Assembly (NCBI GenBank): GCA_050122535.1
Contig: JASFIT010000232.1
Span: 1-7,428 of the forward strand
Direction: 5' to 3'
From: JASFEQ01 sp050122535
GTDB lineage: Bacteria > Desulfobacterota > DSM-4660 > Desulfatiglandales > HGW-15
Length of the DNA stretch: 7,428 bases
The notes below the pieces were generated by a model. The model saw nothing but the letters and a program-made list of their open reading frames with translations, ran no database searches and was not told the origin of the DNA. Position numbers and translations under genes: made by a program. Below are positions 1 to 6,798 of this stretch, piece after piece. Within the stretch, counting starts at the first letter, position 1; every line of letters starts with the position of its first letter.

Positions 1-1
1 T

Positions 2-166
2 TCCCGTGAAGGTGGCGAAGAGATATGGGGGTATGCCATCTGGGTTGTTTATGGGGATTCGATGGCGCGTAAGAAATTCGTCTATTTTGTTCACTTCAAA
101 GAGGGTAAAATCATAAGAACTACGGGAGACCCAAGCGCCCTGTCACATCTCAATTGGTATCAGTAA
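2..166 (+). CDS. C-terminal end of an unrecognised protein (partial, 5' end outside window)
   Basis: An open frame enters from the left edge in frame 2 and ends at TAA 164-166, giving the last 54 residues, from SREGGEEIWGYAIW to LSHLNWYQ. The segment has alternating hydrophobic and aromatic residues (EIWGYAIWVVYG, then KFVYFVHFKEGKII), the look of two or three antiparallel beta strands ending in a polar tail. The pattern of a 'W-Y' strand followed by 'F-K-x-G-K' is loosely like the C-terminal strands of small BamE/SmpA-type or similar lipoproteins, but this is only a resemblance and no function is claimed. The other two plus-strand frames hit stops within the segment. It lies 100 nt upstream of the sensor cyclase on the same strand; no clear terminator separates them. 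Confidence 0.6.
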   Translation, partial: SREGGEEIWGYAIWVVYGDSMARKKFVYFVHFKEGKIIRTTGDPSALSHLNWYQ

Positions 167-202
167 TACCCTGCATGAGAACTTCTGCGTCAAATCTTAA
201 TG

Positions 203-231
203 CTTACATCATCCCTTCTCCAAAGTAATAT
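203..231 (+). promoter_or_regulatory. Possible sigma-70 promoter for the sensor cyclase
   Basis: CTTACA (203-208, 4 of 6 to TTGACA) and TAATAT (226-231, 4 of 6 to TATAAT) are 17 nt apart, which would place the transcript start about 30 nt before the start codon at 267. Both boxes are imperfect, so this is a weak call resting on spacing and position. Confidence 0.25.
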
Positions 232-266
232 TCGGTCCGTTATCGGCAAGGGGCATATGACAAGCC

Positions 267-1976
267 ATGATTAGAAGCCTTCAACAACGCCTTGCTCTCT
301 TTCTATTGCTCCCAACAGCATTGCTCCTTTTTTTGATGGGACTTCTCGGTTTTATCTATGCCAGGGGCATTATGCTGAGTCAATGGAGGGAGGCGGCCAT
401 ACTCAAGCTGGAACGGGCGGCTCACCACGTGGATATGCGTCTGTCTAAACCTATAATGCGGATCAAGATGTTTCAGAGGGCGGCCGATGAACAAGAAATG
501 TTTAACGTGCAGCAATGGATTGTTGATCGACTGAGAGAGTTGGACGGCGTGAGCCAGGTCGATCTAAAAGAGTTGGAAGAAAAAGCTATAGAAATGAGAA
601 TGCCCGGTAGAGGAATGGGCATGGGGAGGAGAGCCATGATGCGCTTTCACCATGCAAGGATATCTGAAGTTACCTCCCCTGTATATGATGCACAAGCAGG
701 CGAAGAGACCGTTTCTCTCATCTCTACGCTTGAAGATCAAGATGGCGCCAAGGTTGGTGAATTGAAGGTGACCATGCGCTTTGAATACTTGATGCAGGAC
801 ATCCGAGCACTCGGTTGGTGGCAAAGCGATCTCGCCTACCTTGTTGACACATCCGGTAGATACCTCGCCAAAAGTGAGGCAACAGAAAAGGGGCACGTGC
901 GGCTTGGGGAAAACAATGATGCCCTGGAACTGGCCATCCTTGAACAAATGCAAGAAAAGCCATTCGGAACCATTCTGGGCCCGGGCCATCCGCCGGAGAA
1001 GGTGGGCGGATTCTACAGGATAAAACAAGCCCCTTGGACCATGGTCATTTTTGCACCCGGCAAAGAAGTCTTGGCACCGATTATCAAATATCGTTTCTAC
1101 TATGCGATAGCTGGGATTTTTTGCATTGCCCTGATCTTATTGCTGATTCGATATGTGGGTGGAAAGATGGTACGCTCCGTCGGGCAGATCTCTAGAGCAG
1201 CAGAACAAGTGGCAGGTGGCAAGTACGGTGACCCTCTATCGGTGAAGACTAGGGACGAAATAGGTCAGTTGACACAGAGCTTCAACACCATGGTCCAGGG
1301 TTTGAAAGAGAGAGATTTCATCAGCAACACCTTTGGTAGATACGTGGATCAGGAAATTGCCAGAGAACTGATGCGGCGTCCCGAGGCGAGCCGACTTGGC
1401 GGAGAAAAGCGCGAAGTGGCCATTTTGATGTCAGACCTTAGAGACTTTACGCCTCTATCAGAAACTTTAAGTCCTGATGTGACTATCCGCATGTTGAATC
1501 GCTACTTTTCCCGGATCATTGAGACGATCCAGAAACACCAGGGAATTATCGTGGATTTTTTTGGTGACGCTCTCCTGGTCTTTTTTGATCCACTGGAGGG
1601 GCCTATTGTACCCGTAATCAACCGATCCATCGATTGTGCCCTGGAGATGCAGAGGATTATGGAGATCTTTAACGCTGAGAATAGAGCCGAAGATCTGCCT
1701 GAGCTCAAGATGGGCATTGGCGTGAATGCAGGAGAGGTGGTGGTGGGCAACATAGGCTCTGAAACGAGGGCCAAGTACGGCATTGTCGGGTCAGCAGTCA
1801 ATGTGACGCAACGGATTCAATCCGAAGCAGAAGGGGGCGAAGTGGTCATTTCCGAGTCGGTGTACAGTGCCGCCCGAGATCAAGTGACGATCAAGAAATC
1901 CTTTGAAGCGCAATTAAAAGGTATCCAAGGAAATGTGAAGTTGTATGTGGTGGTGGGCCTTCAAGCCAAAGCTTAA
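267..1976 (+). CDS. Membrane sensor nucleotide cyclase (Cache-like periplasmic domain, HAMP, class III cyclase) with Met/His-rich patch
   Basis: A 569-residue predicted transmembrane adenylate/guanylate cyclase. Visible order: short cytoplasmic start, TM1 about residues 8-31, a periplasmic region of about 240 residues that looks Cache-like in its second half (AYLVDTSGRYLAK at 190-202; FYRIKQAPWTMVIFAPG at 249-265), TM2 about 277-297, HAMP about 298-350 (TRDEIGQLTQSFN), and a class III catalytic domain about 380-560. Both metal-binding Asp residues are present (D390 in LMSDLRDFT, D434 in FFGDALLVFF), as are the Asn and Arg of the NxxxR motif (N512, R516). The base-selecting Lys/Asp pair is replaced by D430 and G505, so ATP versus GTP preference is open. 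Residues 110-129 hold six Met and two adjacent His in a Gly/Arg context, a possible soft-metal site facing the periplasm. The start is the first in frame after a stop at 258-260; AAGGGG (248-253) is 13 nt away, an unfavourable spacing. The multicopper oxidase follows 107 nt downstream. Confidence 0.9.
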   Translation: MIRSLQQRLALFLLLPTALLLFLMGLLGFIYARGIMLSQWREAAILKLERAAHHVDMRLSKPIMRIKMFQRAADEQEMFNVQQWIVDRLRELDGVSQVDLKELEEKAIEMRMPGRGMGMGRRAMMRFHHARISEVTSPVYDAQAGEETVSLISTLEDQDGAKVGELKVTMRFEYLMQDIRALGWWQSDLAYLVDTSGRYLAKSEATEKGHVRLGENNDALELAILEQMQEKPFGTILGPGHPPEKVGGFYRIKQAPWTMVIFAPGKEVLAPIIKYRFYYAIAGIFCIALILLLIRYVGGKMVRSVGQISRAAEQVAGGKYGDPLSVKTRDEIGQLTQSFNTMVQGLKERDFISNTFGRYVDQEIARELMRRPEASRLGGEKREVAILMSDLRDFTPLSETLSPDVTIRMLNRYFSRIIETIQKHQGIIVDFFGDALLVFFDPLEGPIVPVINRSIDCALEMQRIMEIFNAENRAEDLPELKMGIGVNAGEVVVGNIGSETRAKYGIVGSAVNVTQRIQSEAEGGEVVISESVYSAARDQVTIKKSFEAQLKGIQGNVKLYVVVGLQAKA

Positions 1977-1979
1977 CAT

Positions 1980-1998
1980 ATCCTCCTTCTGACAGGAT
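1980..1998 (+). terminator. Weak stem-loop after the sensor cyclase
   Basis: ATCCT (1980-1984) and AGGAT (1994-1998) form a 5-bp inverted repeat around a 9-nt loop, just after the stop codon, followed by only two T. It is too weak to block read-through with confidence, so cotranscription with the oxidase remains possible. Confidence 0.15.
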
Positions 1999-2069
1999 TT
2001 GTGGGATCAACAGCATTTCTTTAGACCCGGGTGCTCACTCGCTCTCCCAGCGGTGTTACATAAATAACT

Positions 2070-2076
2070 AGGAGGT
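2070..2076 (+). promoter_or_regulatory. Strong ribosome binding site of the multicopper oxidase
   Basis: AGGAGGT lies 7 nt before ATG 2084 and fixes the start. It is much stronger than the site of the cyclase upstream, suggesting the oxidase is made in larger amounts. Confidence 0.8.
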
Positions 2077-2083
2077 CGAAAAA

Positions 2084-3304
2084 ATGAAAGGAAGGCATAC
2101 ATCACTCTTCTTATTGGCTTCCTCCTCTTTCATTTTGTTCATCTCATGCCTAAGCCTCTCATGGGCAAAGGATGAAGTGAAGTCTGGGCATGGCCATTCG
2201 GGACACGCGATGGATGAGAGCGTCGTTCCTCATACGACATCCAAGCGTGTAGACCATGGCTCTCATATGCCTGAACCACTTTTTGCCTGGGCAGATCCCC
2301 AAATATCTATCTCACCTCCTCCACCCTTGACAGGGAGACAGATGGGTCGGATCCATACACTTAATGTGCCTCCTCTAGGCTATGCGATGGATGGCAAAGT
2401 GAAGGTGTTTACTCTGATTGCCCAGCCTGTGAAGCATTTTCTGACAGACGGGCGCATGCCAGACGATTCCATCATCAAGGAACATTACCGTGTCAAAGGA
2501 GGCATGCACCATATGAGGGTTCCTAAGGAGGTAAAAGTCTGGGGATACAATGGGGCAATGCCTGGACCTACCATAGAGGCCACAGAGGGAGATCGGGTCC
2601 GTATTATATTAAAGAATGAGTTGCCCGAGCCCACGAGCATACACTGGCATGGGCTTGAAGTGCCCAATGACATGGACGGAGCGGGAGGTGTGACGCAAAA
2701 GCCCACTCCGCCAGGCGGCACATTCACTTATGAATTTTCTCTCCATCAGGTGGGCACGTATATGTATCACACCGGATTTAATATGATGAAACAGGATGGG
2801 ATGGGCTTGGGGGGATTCTTTGTCATTCATCCTAAGAAATATAAACATAGAGTTCAGAAAGACTATGCTATCATGCTCCATGCTTTTGCATTGCTCCCTG
2901 GAAACGACCGACCCAATCTGGTCACTATGGATTTCAACTGGTTCACCTTTAACGGAAAGGTGGCACCGGATATTGAGGTCATGACTGTCAGACAGGGTGA
3001 ACGAGTACGCATCCGTTTCGGCAACCTGACCATGACGAGCCATCCCATCCACCTACACGGGCACACTTGGAAGGTGGTGGGGACCGAAGGAGGGCCCATT
3101 CCTGAATCGGCCCAATGGCCTGGTAATACCATCAATGTGCCCCCTGGAACGACCCGTGATGTGGAGTTCATTGCCTCCAACCCGGGTGTCTGGCGTATTC
3201 ACTGTCATAAACTTCATCATGTCATCAACGCCCACGCAGATATCCCAATGGGGGTCATGCCACGAGGAGGCATGTTCACCTTTCTAAATGTGATTCCTAG
3301 GTAA
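2084..3304 (+). CDS. Secreted two-domain multicopper oxidase, atypical ligand set
   Basis: A 406-residue multicopper oxidase-family protein, expected in the periplasm, where relatives oxidise Cu(I) or other substrates with O2. The N-terminus has a positive start, a hydrophobic core and a likely type I cleavage after LSWA (residue 28); a weak lipobox-like FISC at 19-22 is an alternative. Residues 36-62 are rich in His and Met (HGHSGHAM, then DHGSHM), a likely metal-loading tail. Cupredoxin domain 1 is about 145-250, with first ligand motif HWHG at 187-190. Domain 2 is about 260-405, with HPIHLHG (320-326) and HCH (373-375) carrying the type 1 Cys C374 and followed by H379. The second HxH motif is broken: Y-H229-T-G231 keeps only one His. 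Position +5 after H379, usually Met or Leu/Phe, is H384. CopA/PcoA-type oxidases are usually longer, near 600 residues. The outer-membrane factor follows after 37 nt, so these two form an operon. Confidence 0.88.
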   Translation: MKGRHTSLFLLASSSFILFISCLSLSWAKDEVKSGHGHSGHAMDESVVPHTTSKRVDHGSHMPEPLFAWADPQISISPPPPLTGRQMGRIHTLNVPPLGYAMDGKVKVFTLIAQPVKHFLTDGRMPDDSIIKEHYRVKGGMHHMRVPKEVKVWGYNGAMPGPTIEATEGDRVRIILKNELPEPTSIHWHGLEVPNDMDGAGGVTQKPTPPGGTFTYEFSLHQVGTYMYHTGFNMMKQDGMGLGGFFVIHPKKYKHRVQKDYAIMLHAFALLPGNDRPNLVTMDFNWFTFNGKVAPDIEVMTVRQGERVRIRFGNLTMTSHPIHLHGHTWKVVGTEGGPIPESAQWPGNTINVPPGTTRDVEFIASNPGVWRIHCHKLHHVINAHADIPMGVMPRGGMFTFLNVIPR

Positions 3305-3327
3305 AGAAAATAGGCCATTAGCAGATG

Positions 3328-3335
3328 AAAGGAGG
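3328..3335 (+). promoter_or_regulatory. Ribosome binding site of the outer-membrane factor
   Basis: AAGGAGGG ends 6 nt before ATG 3342, in the short gap after the oxidase stop codon. It supports the chosen start and independent translation within a shared transcript. Confidence 0.75.
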
Positions 3336-3341
3336 GACGAG

Positions 3342-4700
3342 ATGAGGCGGAACACAATCATCCTCCTGGGGATAACATTACCTTTCCTGGTATTACTGGG
3401 ATGTGCCTCCGTCAAAACGGATGAGGAATGGTCTCAGTTTAAGAAGACCTCACGAGAGCGCACAGGGCATGAACTTCTCTGGGAACAATCAGAAGGAGAG
3501 GAAGCTTCCATCCGCAAAGAGATAAAAGAAATCTTGGCTGATGGCCTCTCAAGGGATGAGGCCGTGAAGGTTGCCCTGCTTAATAATCGTATCCTCCAGA
3601 GCACGTTTGAAGAGATCGGAATCTCCAAATCTGACCTGGTCCAGGCAGGGCTCTTTCGCAATCCCAGCATCGGAGCTCTGTTTAGGTTTCCACTTGACGG
3701 TGGCAGTACTAACATAGACGCTTTCGGCATTTTCAATCTTTCAGACTTTTGGCAGATTCCTTTTCGAAAAAAAGTGGCCGCCGTTCAACTTGAAATGAGC
3801 ATGATGAGGGTGAATGAAATTGTTCTAGACACGGCTGCAGAGGCGAAGCGGGCATATGATGCTTTGTATTATCTGCACCTGGGAGAGAAACAGACGGGAG
3901 ATATCCTAAGGAAGTTTCAAGAGATTGATAATCGCGTGAAAACCCGCCGCAAATTTGGTTTCGTAAGTGATCTTGATATATATCTTTCACAAGTCTTGGT
4001 GGTTGAGGCTGAGATGGCCCTGTATCGCATTCAGAGGGAGTTGTCCATTGCGAAAGCACATCTTGATCAGGTCATGGGGCTTAAAGAGGCGCTGGTAAAC
4101 TATGAGATCGTACAAAGCCAAGAATTTTATGTCCCTGAAAGTCCAAATGCTGAAGAGGCAGTAAAACACGCGCTAAGACATCGGTTTGATATCCAGATGG
4201 CCCGCTTTAAGATCATGGAAGCTGAAAGGAATCTAAAGCTGCAAAAAGTATATGTCTTCAGGGAGGTGGACTTCCTGCTCTCTTATGAAAGGGGCATTGA
4301 AAGAGAAGAGGTGTTTGGTCCTGGGATTGGCATACAGTTGCCTCTCTTCGATCAGAATCAGGCTCAGATCGCAAAGGCCCAATACATGGTGCGTAGGGCC
4401 CGAAAAAGACTCCAGGCCCTAGAAGAGCAGATCAAGGAAGAGGTTATCAGAGATCTGGAAAGAATTGATCTTCAGAAGACAAGAGCCCATATGTTAGAGG
4501 AACAAGTTATTCCCCTTCGCCTAAAGGCTTTGGACTACAGTAGCAAGTGGGTCCATGCCATGCAGTTAAACCGGCTTTTCTTACTGGAAGCCCAAAAGGG
4601 GTTCATGCAGACACAGTTAGATCTTTTGCAAACTCAGATGGAACTCCACCGTGCCCTCGTGGACCTTGAAAGGCATCTCGGCGGCAAGCTCCCCCTCTAA
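3342..4700 (+). CDS. TolC/CusC-type outer-membrane efflux lipoprotein
   Basis: A 452-residue outer membrane factor of the TolC family, forming the trimeric outer-membrane channel of a tripartite efflux system. The signal peptide ends in a clear lipobox LLGC with lipidated C21, as in CusC/NodT-type members. The body shows two repeats of long amphipathic helices: the first about residues 68-250 (LSRDEAVKVALLNN, AGLFRNPSIG, a beta segment, then helices), the second about 265-447. The hallmark second-repeat strand turn GPGIGIQLPLFDQNQAQIAKAQ lies at about 326-347, matching the family's 'PLFDxxxA' signature. Length is normal for the family. It sits right behind the multicopper oxidase, recalling Cop/Pco/Cus copper-export sets, so a metal substrate is inferred. 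No RND pump or membrane fusion protein is encoded in the window, so its partner must be elsewhere. Confidence 0.9.
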   Translation: MRRNTIILLGITLPFLVLLGCASVKTDEEWSQFKKTSRERTGHELLWEQSEGEEASIRKEIKEILADGLSRDEAVKVALLNNRILQSTFEEIGISKSDLVQAGLFRNPSIGALFRFPLDGGSTNIDAFGIFNLSDFWQIPFRKKVAAVQLEMSMMRVNEIVLDTAAEAKRAYDALYYLHLGEKQTGDILRKFQEIDNRVKTRRKFGFVSDLDIYLSQVLVVEAEMALYRIQRELSIAKAHLDQVMGLKEALVNYEIVQSQEFYVPESPNAEEAVKHALRHRFDIQMARFKIMEAERNLKLQKVYVFREVDFLLSYERGIEREEVFGPGIGIQLPLFDQNQAQIAKAQYMVRRARKRLQALEEQIKEEVIRDLERIDLQKTRAHMLEEQVIPLRLKALDYSSKWVHAMQLNRLFLLEAQKGFMQTQLDLLQTQMELHRALVDLERHLGGKLPL

Positions 4701-4721
4701 TTCTCTCCTATCCTCGAAGAT

Positions 4722-4738
4722 CCCGCCTTTAGGCGGGG
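4722..4738. terminator. GC-rich hairpin between convergent genes, containing the minus-strand stop codon in its loop
   Basis: CCCGCC (4722-4727) and GGCGGG (4732-4737) form a perfect 6-bp stem, extendable by a T-G wobble, around the 4-nt loop TTTA. The TAA stop of the minus-strand cyclase (4729-4731) lies inside that loop. It is 21 nt past the stop of the plus-strand gene and could serve both transcripts. Neither strand has a strong T-run after the stem, so it is more a barrier hairpin than a textbook intrinsic terminator. Confidence 0.45.
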
Positions 4739-6051
4739 AAAGGGGAGGGCGAAGAGAGGTTCTGGGCGGTGACTTGAGAAACCTCAAAGGGTTCCTTAAA
4801 GTTCTTTAATTGGACTTTTCCCAGATGCTTCAAGGCAAAGTCGTCTTCAAGACTGCGGACCGTCTCCTCTCCAATCAGAATCTGCCCACCTTGAGCATAG
4901 TCTGAAAGCCGTGCGGCCACAATGGTGACCGGGCCTGAGGCCGTGAAGGTCCAGCGATCTCCCCCCGTCCCCTTCATTTTGGTTGATCCCAAATAAACCT
5001 CCCCGGAACAGATGCCAATATTTACCTGAATAGGAAATAGAAAGGAATCCCTTTCTTCTAGATACTTCTTGCATTGTTCTTGAATCTCCAAGGCGGCCCG
5101 AACTGCACTCTTCGCTCGCTTTATAGGATCAGGTTCCAGAAAGATGACCATCATCCCATCTCCGGCCATTTCGTTAACGTCCCCTCCGTTTTTTTGGATC
5201 AAGTCATAAAAGATGGAAAAATAGGATTCGATGACATGGTTGATCCTTTCCGTGGAATATTTCTGCAACAGGGCGGTAAAGCCTTCAATGTCTAAAAAAA
5301 GGACGGTGGCATCCTTTACATATTTATCTAAAGCTCCTTTCTCAGGGTCTTTTTCAATAATGATTTTCGCTGTTTCCGGAACGAAATTTGCCATGACACG
5401 CTTAATCTTATCCAACCGATCTTTTTCCTCGACGACGCGTCTGTGCTCCTTGTCCAATACGGCCATTGCCAGCTCTCTTTCGCGGACAAAGTATCGCAGG
5501 AGCACATAAAAAATGGTGGATACGCCACCAAGGTTCATAATGAAAAACACTACTTTGAACACCGAAGGGATGCTGGCGGGGTCTTGCGCGAGTTTTGGGT
5601 CAAGTAGACCGAAAAGGACCATCAGCACCAGGTATGCCAAGAACCAGGGCAGTGCCCGGGTCGTTCCGGCAAACATGAGTGCACCAACAGGTGACAGGAT
5701 AGACCAAATCATGACCGTACTGGATGCGGCAAATCCCCCTAAACTGTACTGGAGCAAAAAGGGTAAGAGAAGGATGAGGGAAAGCTGGCTGAAACGGAAA
5801 ACCCCATAACGCTTCGTCCAAAAGAAATAAAATAGACTTAACCCAGAGATGAAAGAATAGGCGAGAGGGATAATTCCCGAAAGGGGCAGCCTTAAAGCAA
5901 AATAGGAAATCCCCCAAATGATCCCTGCGATACAATAAATACTCGCCAAGAACACAAGAACCGCCTTGCGCAGCCGCTGGTCGCTGGCGTCTTCAGGGAG
6001 ACTTCCCGCATTGGCCATTCGCTCAATCCATTTTTTCCCTGGTTTTTTCAT
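4729..6051 (-). CDS. Six-transmembrane class III nucleotide cyclase-family protein with altered catalytic residues
   Basis: A 440-residue membrane protein with about six hydrophobic helices (roughly 29-50, 57-77, 88-107, 110-130, 134-150, 165-187), a charged coiled linker (about 188-222) and a class III cyclase domain (about 245-410). Both metal Asp are present: D254 in LFLDIEGFT and D298 in MAGDGMMVIF. The base-recognition Lys position is E294, and the second specificity position is T370 in RWTFTASG. The family motif that normally reads GPVTN-x-AAR here is GPVTIVAAR, so the transition-state Asn is Ile377 while R381 remains. Activity may be low or lost. The start has no clear Shine-Dalgarno sequence; M12 is an alternative but is no better placed. 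It lies 136 nt downstream of the thioredoxin gene on the same strand, and its last codons run into a hairpin shared with the convergent efflux gene. Confidence 0.87.
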   Translation of the reverse strand: MKKPGKKWIERMANAGSLPEDASDQRLRKAVLVFLASIYCIAGIIWGISYFALRLPLSGIIPLAYSFISGLSLFYFFWTKRYGVFRFSQLSLILLLPFLLQYSLGGFAASSTVMIWSILSPVGALMFAGTTRALPWFLAYLVLMVLFGLLDPKLAQDPASIPSVFKVVFFIMNLGGVSTIFYVLLRYFVRERELAMAVLDKEHRRVVEEKDRLDKIKRVMANFVPETAKIIIEKDPEKGALDKYVKDATVLFLDIEGFTALLQKYSTERINHVIESYFSIFYDLIQKNGGDVNEMAGDGMMVIFLEPDPIKRAKSAVRAALEIQEQCKKYLEERDSFLFPIQVNIGICSGEVYLGSTKMKGTGGDRWTFTASGPVTIVAARLSDYAQGGQILIGEETVRSLEDDFALKHLGKVQLKNFKEPFEVSQVTAQNLSSPSPFPA

Positions 6052-6136
6052 AGGCTAAGCAAAACCCTGAATTTTTATGGAAATGGGACTCATCGTGATG
6101 CAGTGGTTTTTTCATAAAAAAGCGGTGAGACGAATT

Positions 6137-6145
6137 ATGATACCA
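6137..6145 (-). promoter_or_regulatory. Possible extended -10 promoter for the six-TM cyclase
   Basis: On the minus strand the stretch reads TGG-TATCAT, an extended -10 element, about 86 nt upstream of the cyclase start. No good -35 box is seen at the right distance. If not used, the cyclase would be read from the thioredoxin promoter. Confidence 0.2.
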
Positions 6146-6187
6146 GAAATAGGAATAATTGACGAATTAACAAGAGCGAGCGTTGGT

Positions 6188-6772
6188 TCAGGAGCCTGGT
6201 TTCTGAATCAGTTCTTGGAAGAAATCAAAAACCTGTTGACTAGACCAGTCCATTGGACCAATGACTTTGTTAACAAGAATGCCTTCCCTGTCAACAATGA
6301 AGCTCTCTGGCACGCCGGTTATCCTGTAAAGGCCCTGTGTCTTCCCTTTAGGATCCAAAAGCACGGGAAAAGTCAGGTTTAGTTTCTGGACAAAAGGGGC
6401 CACTGCCTCATGTGCGTTCGCGTCGATACTGACTGCGAGGATTTCGAAGTGTTCGCCTTTGAACCTTTCATAGAGCTTCTGCATGGAGGGCATTTCATCC
6501 CTACATGGGGGACACCATGTGGCCCAGATATTGACCAGAACCACCTTGCCTCTGAAGTCGGATAAGCTGACCTTTCTGCCATCCAGATCAGGAAACGAGA
6601 AACCGGGCGCCGGTCTGCCCTCCTGAAGGGGCCTAATAAATCTTGAGGGCGCACCCCTTTCCTTCAAAGAAATAAGGATGATTGGGATGGCAACCACCAG
6701 AACAAGGAAAATCGTCAACAGTAGCCGCCCGCTTTTTCTTTCTTGGGCTACTCCCGTATCCATCTTATCCAC
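6188..6772 (-). CDS. Membrane-anchored periplasmic thioredoxin, TlpA/ResA family
   Basis: A 194-residue thiol-disulfide oxidoreductase expected to hang in the periplasm from one N-terminal membrane helix (about residues 17-36, not cleaved). The redoxin fold starts near residue 52 (GRPAPGFSFPDLDG). The active site is WCPPC with C87 and C90, preceded by VVLVNIWAT, and the cis-proline is P155 in GVPESF. All core family features are present and the length is usual. Relatives reduce cytochrome c apoprotein thiols or other periplasmic disulfides; here a role in repairing or metallating copper-protein thiols is inferred only from neighbours. The start is GTG (6770-6772): GGGAGG on the minus strand (6782-6787) is 9 nt upstream, whereas the in-frame ATG at codon 4 is too far from it. 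A MerR-type promoter lies just upstream. Confidence 0.92.
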   Translation of the reverse strand: MDKMDTGVAQERKSGRLLLTIFLVLVVAIPIILISLKERGAPSRFIRPLQEGRPAPGFSFPDLDGRKVSLSDFRGKVVLVNIWATWCPPCRDEMPSMQKLYERFKGEHFEILAVSIDANAHEAVAPFVQKLNLTFPVLLDPKGKTQGLYRITGVPESFIVDREGILVNKVIGPMDWSSQQVFDFFQELIQKPGS

Positions 6773-6798
6773 GCCTGCATCCTCCCACCAAATCGTGT

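Noticed and set aside
564..1028. Minus-strand open frame of 154 codons opposite the sensor cyclase
   Set aside because: Antisense to a protein with clear Cache/HAMP/cyclase features; composition is that of a shadow frame.
2057..2062. TACATA as a -10 box for the multicopper oxidase
   Set aside because: No acceptable -35 box at 16-18 nt and it lies almost on the ribosome binding site.
2609..3052. Minus-strand open frame of 147 codons opposite the multicopper oxidase
   Set aside because: It covers the conserved ligand motifs of the oxidase on the other strand and has no start signal.
6023..6115. 30-codon minus-strand His-rich frame upstream of and overlapping the six-TM cyclase
   Set aside because: No ribosome binding site and its first codons are part of a direct repeat; kept only as part of a finding, not as a gene.
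6077..6382. Plus-strand open frame of 101 codons opposite the thioredoxin gene and its downstream gap
   Set aside because: It is mostly antisense to a clear TlpA-family gene, has no ribosome binding site and shows no recognisable domain.
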